From NCBI RefSeq assembly GCF_024641065.1, contig NZ_JAHEDV010000001.1:186001-250000 (forward strand): DNA of 64,000 bases. Reading direction: 5' to 3'. The position numbers were made by a program, and so were the translations under genes. The notes under the pieces are model-generated. The model was not told where the DNA came from. It did not search any database and saw only the letters and a list, made by a program, of their open reading frames with translations. The stretch's first letter is position 1. Each line of letters begins with the position of its first letter. This document shows positions 36,089 through 44,680 of the stretch, one piece after another. The DNA comes from Rhodoluna sp. Its GTDB lineage: Bacteria > Actinomycetota > Actinomycetes > Actinomycetales > Microbacteriaceae.

Positions 36089-38509
36089 ATGACTCAAGAC
36101 AATCTGCCGCAAGAGCGAATCGTCGACATAGACCTATCCAAAGAGATGCAAGACTCCTTCTTGGAGTATTCCTACTCGGTCATTTACGCTCGCGCACTTC
36201 CTGATGCTCGAGACGGCCTAAAGCCAGTTCATCGACGCATCATCTTTCAGATGGGCGAAATGGGCCTCCGCCCAGATCGTGGTCACGTAAAGTCTGCTCG
36301 CGTGGTCGGCGAAGTGATGGGTAAATTGCACCCTCACGGTGACTCAGCAATTTATGACGCACTGGTTCGAATGGCCCAGCCGTTCTCGCTTCGCGTTCCA
36401 ATGATTGACGGCCACGGAAACTTTGGTTCCCTTGACGACGGCCCCGCAGCAGCACGTTACACCGAAGCACGCCTCTCAACCGCCGCACTTCTAATGAATG
36501 ACGGTCTCAATGAAGACGTTGTTGATTTCAAGCCAAACTATGACGCACAACTCACTGAACCTGAGGTGCTTCCCGCGGCCTTTCCGAACCTTCTAGTAAA
36601 TGGAGCTTCGGGCATCGCTGTAGGTATGGCAACGAACATGCCGCCCCACAACCTGCGCGAGGCTATTGCTGCCGCTCGTTTTCTCCTTGGCAATAAAGAG
36701 GCCACGACCGAAGAGCTTATGAAATTTGTACCTGGTCCTGATTTGCCTAACGGCGGAATCATTATGGGCTTGGATGGCGTTCGGGACGCTTACGAAACTG
36801 GTCGAGGAACCTTCAAAACCCGAGCACGCGTTTCGATTGAAAGCGTTTCTCCGCGAAAAATGGGACTTGTCGTAACGGAACTTCCTTACCTAGTTGGTCC
36901 AGAAAAAGTCATTGAGAAGATCAAAGACGGAGTGAATTCAAAAAAACTGCAAGGAATTTCTGACGTCACTGATCTGACTGACCGCACCAACGGACTAAAA
37001 CTCGTTATCGAGCTAAAAACTGGCTTTGACCCTCAGGTAGTACTTGATCTGCTTTACCGATTTACCCCGATGGAAGATTCATTCGGCATCAACAATGTTG
37101 CCTTGGTCGATGGAAGACCACAAACACTGGGCCTAAAAGACATGCTCGGGGTCTATCTGTCACACCGAATAATTGTCACAAAGCGTCGCACCAAAAATCG
37201 ACTTGGAAAACGCAAAGCCCGACTCCACCTAGTAGAAGGATTGCTGATCGCAATCGTTTCTATCGACGAAGTTATCCAGGTAATTCGAAGCAGCGATGAA
37301 GTTGATGACGCCCGTATCCGTCTGCGTCAAATTTTCGATCTCTCTGAACTTCAGGCCGAATATATTCTTGAGCTAAGGCTGCGCCGCCTTACTAAGTTCT
37401 CGAAGATCGAGCTTGAAACAGAGCGAGCAGCTTTGCTAGAAGACATTGCATCTCTCGAGGCGATTCTCTCAAGTGACCAAAACCTACGCGATGTGGTCTC
37501 TGCTGAACTTGACGAAGTCGCGACAAAATACGGCGAAGATCGCAGAACCACTCTCATCAGTGATGTTGAAGAGGTTAAGCCGATCAGTATGGCAAAAGCG
37601 GCCTCGGTTAGCGCCCAATTGGCCGATACCCCTTGCGTGATCATTATGACGGCTTCAGGGCTCGTTGGCCGTGTCAATGAGCTTGGTGAACCAACTGTGA
37701 CCTCAAAACGAACAAAACATGACGCGGTCGCGGTTCGATTCGAAACTTCAACTAGGTCAGACATCGGTTTCTTGACTAGTGACGGAAAAATGCACCGAAT
37801 TCACGTTGGCGATGTTCCGTCGATGGAGTACGCAACCGACGTGAATTCTATGGTTTCGGCCAACTCGTTCTTGGGTATCGCAAAGTCGCTTTCAGTGGTT
37901 TCAGTTACTCCGCTAGACGAAAAGACTAGTTTGGCAATTGGCACCCTAAAGGGCGTCGTGAAACGCGTAAGCGCAGAATACCCGCCTAAAGATGAGTTCG
38001 AAATGATTAGTCTCAAGAATGGCGATCAAGTTGTGGGAGCCGCTGTTTGTTCCGACGATGACGAACTCGTCTTTGTCACCAACGATGCTCAACTTCTGAG
38101 GTTCTCGGCAGCCAACGTTCGCCCTCAAGGACGCGCAGCCGGCGGTGTAGCAGGAATCAACCTATCGCCAGAAGGGACCGTACTAAGTTTCAGCGTTGTC
38201 AGCGACATCAATGAATCGAAAGTTGTTACTTGCGCCAACTCCTCTGCGGCCATACCAGGCACAGATCCAGGCAGCGCAAAGTGGACACCACTTGCCGAGT
38301 TCCCAGCAAAGGGCCGGGCAACAAGCGGTGTGCGCGCGCAGCGTTTCATTCGAGCTGAAGATTGCCTGTACTTTGCAGCTGTTACATCAGGTGAGCTACT
38401 AGCACTTAGCACAGACGGAAAACCGATCACTCTGCCATCAGAGGCTGCCAAGCGAGACGCCTCGGGATCACCGATTGACACACTCGTCGGAAGCCTAGGT
38501 TCTAGGTAG
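36089..38509 (+). CDS. parC: DNA topoisomerase IV subunit A
   Basis: DNA-breaking subunit of a type IIA topoisomerase that decatenates chromosomes. In 806 aa the catalytic tyrosine is Y124 in AARYTEARLS, preceded by LPDARDGLKPVHRRI and KLHPHGDSAIYD, and the C-terminal part forms the beta-pinwheel. I see no QRRGGKG-type GyrA box, which supports ParC over GyrA, as does the convergent parE-like gene next to it. No clear ribosome binding site was seen before the ATG. Confidence 0.9.
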   Translation: MTQDNLPQERIVDIDLSKEMQDSFLEYSYSVIYARALPDARDGLKPVHRRIIFQMGEMGLRPDRGHVKSARVVGEVMGKLHPHGDSAIYDALVRMAQPFSLRVPMIDGHGNFGSLDDGPAAARYTEARLSTAALLMNDGLNEDVVDFKPNYDAQLTEPEVLPAAFPNLLVNGASGIAVGMATNMPPHNLREAIAAARFLLGNKEATTEELMKFVPGPDLPNGGIIMGLDGVRDAYETGRGTFKTRARVSIESVSPRKMGLVVTELPYLVGPEKVIEKIKDGVNSKKLQGISDVTDLTDRTNGLKLVIELKTGFDPQVVLDLLYRFTPMEDSFGINNVALVDGRPQTLGLKDMLGVYLSHRIIVTKRRTKNRLGKRKARLHLVEGLLIAIVSIDEVIQVIRSSDEVDDARIRLRQIFDLSELQAEYILELRLRRLTKFSKIELETERAALLEDIASLEAILSSDQNLRDVVSAELDEVATKYGEDRRTTLISDVEEVKPISMAKAASVSAQLADTPCVIIMTASGLVGRVNELGEPTVTSKRTKHDAVAVRFETSTRSDIGFLTSDGKMHRIHVGDVPSMEYATDVNSMVSANSFLGIAKSLSVVSVTPLDEKTSLAIGTLKGVVKRVSAEYPPKDEFEMISLKNGDQVVGAAVCSDDDELVFVTNDAQLLRFSAANVRPQGRAAGGVAGINLSPEGTVLSFSVVSDINESKVVTCANSSAAIPGTDPGSAKWTPLAEFPAKGRATSGVRAQRFIRAEDCLYFAAVTSGELLALSTDGKPITLPSEAAKRDASGSPIDTLVGSLGSR

Positions 38510-38521
38510 CCTGTTAAATAA

Positions 38522-38557
38522 AAAAAATGGACCCCAAACATTCGGGGTCCATTTTTT
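38522..38557. terminator. Bidirectional intrinsic terminator between parC and parE
   Basis: Perfect 14-bp stem AAAAAATGGACCCC / GGGGTCCATTTTTT (38522-38535 and 38544-38557) with an 8-base loop. A- and T-rich ends allow termination of both convergent genes. Confidence 0.92.
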
Positions 38558-38569
38558 AGCTAATTCGCA

Positions 38570-40651
38570 CTACGCGTCGATTCTGTCTCTTTCAAAGCCA
38601 TCGGCCGAGTCGATGATGAAGTCTCGACGAGGAGCAACGTCGTTGCCCATGAGCAATTCGAAAACCGATTCGGCTGCCGCTGCGTCTTCGACGCGAACTC
38701 TGCGCAGTGCTCGGTGGTTGCGATCCATGGTGGTCTCTGCAAGCTGATCTGCGTCCATTTCGCCAAGGCCCTTGTATCGCTGAATAGGCTCTTTGTATCT
38801 CTTGCCGGCCTTGGATAGTTTCTGAAGCAAATCCTCAAGCTCTGCCTGCGAGTAGGTGTAAACCACTTCGTTGGCCTTTGAGCCTGCATTTACGATCTCA
38901 ACCCTGTGCAAAGGTGGCACAGCAGCAAAGACACGACCAGCCTCGACAAGAGGCCTCATGTACCTAAAGAAAAGAGTTAGCAAAAGAGTGCGAATGTGAG
39001 CACCGTCGACATCGGCGTCACTCATCAGAATCACTTTTCCGTAGCGAGCAGAATCTAGATCAAAGCTTCTGCCTGAACCGGCACCTAGTACCTGAATAAT
39101 CGAGGCACACTCGGTGTTTGAAAGCATGTCTGAAATCGATGCCTTTTGCACATTCAAGATTTTTCCACGGATAGGCAACAGCGCCTGGAACTCACTGTCG
39201 CGAGCTAACTTGGCTGTGCCAAGCGCAGAGTCACCCTCAACGATGAACAGCTCAGAGGTCTCAGTTTCTTGGGTGCGGCAATCTACCAATTTGGTAGGGA
39301 GTGAGGAAGTCTCGAGAGCGTTTTTTCTACGCTGAGTCTCTTTGTGAGTGCGGGCAGAAATTCGCGACTTCATTTCGGCCACGACTTTTTCAAGCAACTG
39401 CGAAGCTTGGGTTTTGTCATCCCGCTTGGATGAACTGAACTTCTCCCCCATAGCCTTGGTAACCACATTGGCAACGATGTTTCGGACTGCCGGAGTTCCT
39501 AGAATTTCTTTGGTTTGACCCTCAAACTGAGGTTCAGCAAGTCGAACTGTGACAACTGCTGTGACTCCGGCAAGAACATCTTCTTTTTCAATTTTGTCGT
39601 TGCCAACTTTTAACTTGCGAGCATTCGATTCAATCTGAGAACGAAGAGTCTTAAGCAGTGCCTGCTCAAAGCCGGCAATGTGAGTGCCGCCCTTGGGAGT
39701 CGAAATGATGTTTACGAACGACTTGACCTCAGTGTCATAGCCGGTTCCCCAACGTATAGCTATGTCAACATCGCAGGTTCGATCAACTTCGCGCGAAACC
39801 ATGTTTCCTGATTCGTCAAGCACAGGAATGGTCTCGGTGAACGAACCCTGCCCGGCTAGAGTCCAGGTAGCAGTTAGAGGGGTATCCTTGGCCAAGTAAT
39901 CAGCGAACTCAACTAGACCACCATCGAATTTGAAATCGTGGCGAAGAATCTCGGATGACCGCTGATCTTCGATGTTGATACCAAGACCGGGTACCAGGAA
40001 CGCAGTCTGGCGAGCACGACCCAAAAGGTCGTCAATAGCGAATACAGCGTCTTTTATAAATATTTGTGGATCAACCCAGTAGCGCACACGGGTACCAGAA
40101 ATGCCCTTGGCTACCTTGCCTACCTCACGGAGCACTGAACCATCGATGAATGGTTGAAACGGGTTTCCGGGTTTAATGCCAGAAGCGTCATCGAATGTGC
40201 CCGGCTCGCCCCTGCGGAAAGACATAGCGTAGGTCTTACCATCGCGATCAACCTCAACGTCAAGTCGTTGAGATAGCGCGTTAACTACCGACGCACCAAC
40301 ACCGTGAAGACCGCCCGATGCTGCGTATGAACCAGAGCCGAACTTTCCACCAGCATGCAATTTTGTGAAAACAACTTCGACACCGCTCAAACCAGTCTTA
40401 GGTTCAATATCAACCGGGATACCTCTGGCACGGTCATTCACCTCAACGCTGCCGTCTGGGTGCAAAATAACTTTGATTTGATCACCAAAGCCAGCAAGTG
40501 CCTCATCTACCGAGTTGTCGATAATCTCCCAAAGACAGTGCATCAAGCCACGACTATCGGTCGAGCCGATGTACATACCCGGGCGTTTGCGAACCGCCTC
40601 GAGCCCCTCTAGAACCGAGAGATGTCTTGCTGAGTAATCTGAATTAGGCAC
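38570..40651 (-). CDS. parE: DNA topoisomerase IV subunit B
   Basis: ATPase subunit partnering ParC. The 693 aa show the GHKL ATPase (GMYIGST, EIIDNSVDEA, GGLHGVGASVVNAL), the transducer domain and the TOPRIM domain with LFIVEGDSALG and SDADVDGAHIRTLLLTLFFR. The start is a GTG with TAGCAT six bases upstream and no ribosome binding site, suggesting a leaderless message. It is located near the principal sigma factor gene as in other actinobacteria, which separates it from gyrB near the origin. Confidence 0.92.
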   Translation of the reverse strand: MPNSDYSARHLSVLEGLEAVRKRPGMYIGSTDSRGLMHCLWEIIDNSVDEALAGFGDQIKVILHPDGSVEVNDRARGIPVDIEPKTGLSGVEVVFTKLHAGGKFGSGSYAASGGLHGVGASVVNALSQRLDVEVDRDGKTYAMSFRRGEPGTFDDASGIKPGNPFQPFIDGSVLREVGKVAKGISGTRVRYWVDPQIFIKDAVFAIDDLLGRARQTAFLVPGLGINIEDQRSSEILRHDFKFDGGLVEFADYLAKDTPLTATWTLAGQGSFTETIPVLDESGNMVSREVDRTCDVDIAIRWGTGYDTEVKSFVNIISTPKGGTHIAGFEQALLKTLRSQIESNARKLKVGNDKIEKEDVLAGVTAVVTVRLAEPQFEGQTKEILGTPAVRNIVANVVTKAMGEKFSSSKRDDKTQASQLLEKVVAEMKSRISARTHKETQRRKNALETSSLPTKLVDCRTQETETSELFIVEGDSALGTAKLARDSEFQALLPIRGKILNVQKASISDMLSNTECASIIQVLGAGSGRSFDLDSARYGKVILMSDADVDGAHIRTLLLTLFFRYMRPLVEAGRVFAAVPPLHRVEIVNAGSKANEVVYTYSQAELEDLLQKLSKAGKRYKEPIQRYKGLGEMDADQLAETTMDRNHRALRRVRVEDAAAAESVFELLMGNDVAPRRDFIIDSADGFERDRIDA

Positions 40652-40663
40652 CCGAAAATGCTA
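40652..40663 (-). promoter_or_regulatory. Leaderless -10 element of parE
   Basis: TAGCAT at 40663-40658 (minus), six bases before the GTG start of parE; no ribosome binding site. Confidence 0.5.
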
Positions 40664-40723
40664 ACCCGAACGGTGCGGAATCCTTGATCTGACACGGATA
40701 CCGCATCTTCGAAACGCTATATC

Positions 40724-40739
40724 GCAGTTAGCGAACTGC
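40724..40739. repeat. Short inverted repeat between parE and the DUF7455-type gene
   Basis: GCAGTT-AGCG-AACTGC, a 6-bp perfect inverted repeat in the 151-base divergent intergenic region. Nothing else was recognised there. It may be an operator but the length is marginal. Confidence 0.3.
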
Positions 40740-40802
40740 TAGTGAATTGCGCACTTTTTCCGTCACCACCATGTTCAAATAGAAGTAATCAGAGGAGTAG
40801 CA

Positions 40803-41030
40803 ATGTCAGCAAATGATGCAATCACCGAGTCAGTAGAAACCAACGAGTCAAGAGAGTCGCTAACCGCGCTAGATCGTTGTGACATTTGTGGAGCTCAGGC
40901 TTACATCCGAGTTGAATTAGCTACCGGTGAACTTCTTTTCTGTTCACACCACGGTAATGAGAAAAAAGCCAAACTAGAACCAATTGCAAAGTCATGGCTA
41001 GACGAAAGCGACAAGCTTCTCTCGCGCTAA
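40803..41030 (+). CDS. Small zinc-binding protein, DUF7455-type
   Basis: A 75 aa acidic protein with LDRCDICGAQAYIRVELATGE followed by LLFCSHHGNE; the two Cys of CDIC and the C-H-H of CSHH look like one zinc site. Very similar small proteins lie beside the hrdB/sigA gene in many actinobacteria and are annotated DUF7455; the function is unknown. A GAGGAG ribosome binding site supports the ATG. It is convergent with the GatD-like gene, with three bases between them. Confidence 0.8.
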   Translation: MSANDAITESVETNESRESLTALDRCDICGAQAYIRVELATGELLFCSHHGNEKKAKLEPIAKSWLDESDKLLSR

Positions 41031-41033
41031 AAC

Positions 41034-41663
41034 TTAATGAACGCCAGCTGCGACCCAGGCACCTTCAAGATACTTCTTGAGTTCCTGGGTTTTTGCATGT
41101 GACAATTCTGGGCACTCGACACCTGCGTAAGCACAAAGGTCCGAAACAAGCTCTTGAAGATACTCAGATTTAGCCAGGAATGGGCCGTGTAGCAGTGTGC
41201 AGATTAGGCCACCATCTTCACTAAAAAGTGGAAGTTCAAGTTCAGAGTTCACATACCCAAGGCTCTGTTTTGAGTCCGACACAAAGCTCTTAAACTCAGA
41301 AGTCCGTTCACGCAACACGGGTTTGCCAGGCAGTAGTCCAATGCCAGCGCTATCTGCGCTAGTCACATCAAATAGGTGTTCAACGCCTGAAGAAACTGCG
41401 AGAATTTTGGCGCCACGCTCGAGCGCAGAGCTGAGCACTTGCTTAAGCTCAGAGAAGCAAGAAGACAAGTCAGCCCAAGCTGCTGCTGAACCGTGCCCAA
41501 GAAGAATGAAAGACGCGTCTACCGGTATTTCATGCAGAGATTCAGCCAAGTGAACCTCAAACTCGACTCCACGCCACTCAAGCTGCTTAGACAAAACAGT
41601 CAGGTTGCCGAAGTCACCATTTAGATTCAGGTGTCTCGGAAAAAGTCCAACCAACTTAATCAT
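41034..41663 (-). CDS. GatD-like class I amidotransferase fold protein lacking the nucleophile Cys
   Basis: A 209 aa relative of GatD, the glutaminase subunit that supplies ammonia to MurT for amidation of D-glutamate in lipid II. Homology is clear at FPRHLNLNGDFGN (GatD usually has LNLYGDRGN), at the GHGSAAAWADL stretch, and at LLHGPFLAK (H159). However, the nucleophile elbow expected as CGGYQ reads S91-S92-G-V-E, so the catalytic Cys is Ser (codon TCT). No other Cys can take its place. It overlaps murT by ATGA. Glutaminase activity is therefore unlikely; the protein may be structural or have a new role. Confidence 0.82.
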   Translation of the reverse strand: MIKLVGLFPRHLNLNGDFGNLTVLSKQLEWRGVEFEVHLAESLHEIPVDASFILLGHGSAAAWADLSSCFSELKQVLSSALERGAKILAVSSGVEHLFDVTSADSAGIGLLPGKPVLRERTSEFKSFVSDSKQSLGYVNSELELPLFSEDGGLICTLLHGPFLAKSEYLQELVSDLCAYAGVECPELSHAKTQELKKYLEGAWVAAGVH

Positions 41664-42928
41664 CGCTCGACCGCCTCGGGGTCGGTGAGACCCAGGATTC
41701 TGCGTGTGCGCCTCATTGCATCAGCACTGAAAATAACGGTTTTTCGACCATGTTCTGGTCGGGGTAGGGCAAAGAATTTATCCAAGGCAATTTGCAGATC
41801 ATCGGTGGCAAATCCAACTGGAATATCTGCGTAGGTCAATCGGAGACCCATTTCAGCGAAATTGAATCCCGATAGAACATCAACATGACTCAAGTTTTTC
41901 AGGTCTACGGTCCAGAGCCAGGATGGATCGTGAACATCGCGGCCGATGGCTAAGAAAATCTGCTCGGGATTGGTGGTCAAATTATCTAGATTCAACTGAA
42001 AGCTCATTGGATTCTGAACGAGAATAAACTCGACCTCTTCACCATTGATTTTTACGATCTCGCCTCTGGCAAAAACTGGCGGAAGCTCGTTTAGAGTCTT
42101 AGTGGCAAGGGCTAGATCAAAGCTCTCCCCCAGATAACGCCTGGCGCTCTCTAAGGCTGCAATTGCATCCAGAGCAAAGTGCAGGCCACGATTTGGCAAG
42201 ATCAGCGAGCAGTCCCTACCTTGAACGACAGCCGAGGCGTCTAGCCCGTCAACACTGGTTATCTCTGATGAAACTTCTTGACGAGGTAGCACCGAGAGGT
42301 ATGTCTCTGCGGCGCCGAGCCCGTGAGCTGTATTTGAAACTATTTCAGACGCGATGCCAAACCATGTGACTGAACTTGGTTGGTACTTCTGGTTCATAAC
42401 CAGGATGTTTTGATCATCCGTGTTCAAAATCACGGCGTCGGTCGCTCGGGCTGCAACTTCGCCAAGCTTATTTCTCACCAATGCAGGGTCAATGAAACGA
42501 TCAAGTTGGTCTTCTAAAACATTCAGGACGGTCACTTGGCGCGGAAGAATGCGCTTGGTGATTTCAGCAGCATGCCCTTCGTCCATCTCAAGAATCGCAA
42601 CATCGCCAGCGATGGCTCCCCAAACATTCGAACGTTCAATTATTGACGAGTAGAAACCCTGAGCGATGTTCGCTGTTGATGGGTTCGTGAATACAACTTT
42701 GCCGTGAGCTCGCGCCATCGCAACGAGCATCTTGGTTGTTGTTGATTTACCGGCTGACCCAGTGACAACGACAAGACCATCCTTGAATTTAGAAAGCGTA
42801 GCGGCCAACAAGCCAGGCGCGATTTTACTCAAAACCAAGCCCGGCAGCGCAGAGCCACCACCGGGACGAATCAACCGAACTGCCAGACGCACTAAGCGCC
42901 CGATCAGAATGGCTGGCAGGTAGAACAA
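41660..42928 (-). CDS. MurT-like Mur ligase family protein, diverged
   Basis: A 422 aa relative of MurT, the ATP-dependent ligase subunit for D-Glu amidation. It has RLIRPGGGSALPG at the start, a good P-loop G57-SAGKST, DEGHAAEITKRILPR and EDQLDRF in the central domain, and a C-terminal DUF1727-type domain (LVQNPMSFQLNLDNL, GRDVHDPSWLWTVDL). The Cys4 zinc ribbon normally inserted in the central domain is missing (only C240 is present), and the residue after WLW is Thr340 where MurT homologues usually have Asp. The start is TTG, one base after the rpoD stop. Confidence 0.82.
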   Translation of the reverse strand: MFYLPAILIGRLVRLAVRLIRPGGGSALPGLVLSKIAPGLLAATLSKFKDGLVVVTGSAGKSTTTKMLVAMARAHGKVVFTNPSTANIAQGFYSSIIERSNVWGAIAGDVAILEMDEGHAAEITKRILPRQVTVLNVLEDQLDRFIDPALVRNKLGEVAARATDAVILNTDDQNILVMNQKYQPSSVTWFGIASEIVSNTAHGLGAAETYLSVLPRQEVSSEITSVDGLDASAVVQGRDCSLILPNRGLHFALDAIAALESARRYLGESFDLALATKTLNELPPVFARGEIVKINGEEVEFILVQNPMSFQLNLDNLTTNPEQIFLAIGRDVHDPSWLWTVDLKNLSHVDVLSGFNFAEMGLRLTYADIPVGFATDDLQIALDKFFALPRPEHGRKTVIFSADAMRRTRRILGLTDPEAVER

Positions 42929-42929
42929 A

Positions 42930-44498
42930 TTAGTTCTCTAGGTAGTCTCGAAGCATTTGCGAACGTGAAGGGTGACGCAACTTTGACATTGTCTTCGATT
43001 CAATTTGTCGAATACGCTCGCGAGTCACACCGAACTCCTCACCAATCTGGTCAAGAGTCTTTTGAACGCCATCGCCAAGTCCGAAACGGCTGCGAATAAC
43101 GCCAGCTTCGCGAGGGTGAAGCGAATCAAGGATGCGCTCAAGCTCACGCTGAAGCATGGTGAAGCCAACTGCATCAGCAGGCACAACTGCTTCGGTGTCT
43201 TCAATTAGGTCGCCGAACTCAGAATCGCCATCTTCACCGAGTGGGGTTGAAAGCGAAATAGGTTCACGGCCGTACTTCTGAACTTCGACAACCTTTTCAG
43301 GGGTCATATCTAGCTCACGAGCCAATTCTTCTGGGGTCGGTTCGCGACCAAGATCTTGCAACAGCTGACGCTGAACGCGAGCCAACTTGTTGATGACCTC
43401 AACCATGTGAACCGGAATACGAATGGTGCGAGCCTGGTCAGCCATTGCTCGAGTGATTGCCTGTCGAATCCACCAGGTTGCATAGGTAGAGAACTTGTAA
43501 CCCTTGGTGTAGTCAAACTTCTCAACGGCACGAATCAGACCTAGGTTGCCCTCCTGAATGAGGTCAAGAAACTGCATGCCGCGGCCGGTGTAACGCTTTG
43601 CCAGTGAAACCACCAAACGCAAGTTAGCCTCTAGAAGGTGGCTCTTAGCACGCTGGCCGTCTTTGATTACCCACTTGTAATCGCGCTCTTGTTCACGAGT
43701 AAGTTTCTTAGCGTTGGCTAGCTTCTCTTCAGCAAAAAGGCCGGCTTCAATGCGCTTCGCCAACTCAACCTCGAGCTCGGCATTTAGAAGCGCAACCTTT
43801 CCAATCTGCTTTAGGTAGTCCTTCACAGGGTCAGCAGTTGCACCGGTGATTGTTGTTGTCTGAACAGGAATGTCGTCGTCTTCACGGTGTGAGAGAACCA
43901 AAGCACCCTCTGGAACAACCAAAGTTTCGACTTCTTCTTGCTCGTCATCGTGGTGGTCATCTTCTAGAGCAACTATGTCAACGGCAATTGCGGCATCGGC
44001 AACAATCGCTTCGACTGAGATGTCGTCTAGATCTTCTTCATCTTCATCATCAGACTTAGGCAATTTAGCGGCCTTTGCTGGTTTCGCTTTCGCGCCAGCA
44101 GGTTTGGCGGCGGCCTTGGTGGCTGGCTTTGCCTTTACAGTCTTGGTTGCGGTTTGTTCAGCGTCTAGTGGTAACTCAGCTTCAGCCTTCTTGGCTGCAG
44201 CCTTGGCCGGCGCCTTGGTAGAAACTTTCTCGGAACTCTTAGCAGGCTTGGCTTCTGTAGCCTTTGCCGGGGCTTTCGCCGCAGTCTTAGCAACTGGCTT
44301 CTCGGTCGGAGCTTGAGTTTTTTTGGTTACGGGCTTACTCGCTGCTGTTTTGGTCACTGGAGCACTTTTCTTTGGTTCAACGCTAATGTTCTCGGGTTCC
44401 TTAATGTTTGCTACTTCGTCCCCCTGAGATTTTTCATTGCGCTGAAAACGACTAAACCATGACGTTTTGTCAGGCGCACTTTCGTTCTTTTTAGCCAA
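42930..44498 (-). CDS. rpoD: Principal RNA polymerase sigma factor (RpoD/HrdB/SigA)
   Basis: Housekeeping sigma-70. The 522 aa begin with a Lys/Ala-rich, disordered head (about 1-180) as in HrdB/SigA of actinobacteria, followed by sigma regions 1.2 to 4.2: [32 protein letters not shown] (region 2, about 320), [11 protein letters not shown], region 3 and [24 protein letters not shown] (region 4). I choose the TTG at 44498 because a GGAGAGG ribosome binding site lies just upstream; a longer reading to 44570 adds 24 residues that pass through that site. MurT- and GatD-like genes follow. Confidence 0.94.
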   Translation of the reverse strand: MAKKNESAPDKTSWFSRFQRNEKSQGDEVANIKEPENISVEPKKSAPVTKTAASKPVTKKTQAPTEKPVAKTAAKAPAKATEAKPAKSSEKVSTKAPAKAAAKKAEAELPLDAEQTATKTVKAKPATKAAAKPAGAKAKPAKAAKLPKSDDEDEEDLDDISVEAIVADAAIAVDIVALEDDHHDDEQEEVETLVVPEGALVLSHREDDDIPVQTTTITGATADPVKDYLKQIGKVALLNAELEVELAKRIEAGLFAEEKLANAKKLTREQERDYKWVIKDGQRAKSHLLEANLRLVVSLAKRYTGRGMQFLDLIQEGNLGLIRAVEKFDYTKGYKFSTYATWWIRQAITRAMADQARTIRIPVHMVEVINKLARVQRQLLQDLGREPTPEELARELDMTPEKVVEVQKYGREPISLSTPLGEDGDSEFGDLIEDTEAVVPADAVGFTMLQRELERILDSLHPREAGVIRSRFGLGDGVQKTLDQIGEEFGVTRERIRQIESKTMSKLRHPSRSQMLRDYLEN

Positions 44499-44680
44499 TT
44501 TGAACCTCTCCACTCCCCCACCCCAAGACAATCTCGAAGGCGTTTCGGGCATTACGAAGACCCATGTCAAATCGAAATGAATCTTCGACGACTGGGTCCT
44601 ATAGATAAGTATGCCACGCTAAAGCTAAAACTGAGTGCATTTAGTTGAAGTGCGACCCAGCTGGAAACAGGCAACGGTTA

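Noticed and set aside
44565-44570. Perfect TTGACA on the minus strand upstream of the sigma factor gene
   Set aside because: Seventeen bases downstream the sequence is CGAAAC, so there is no matching -10; it also forms part of an optional N-terminal extension.
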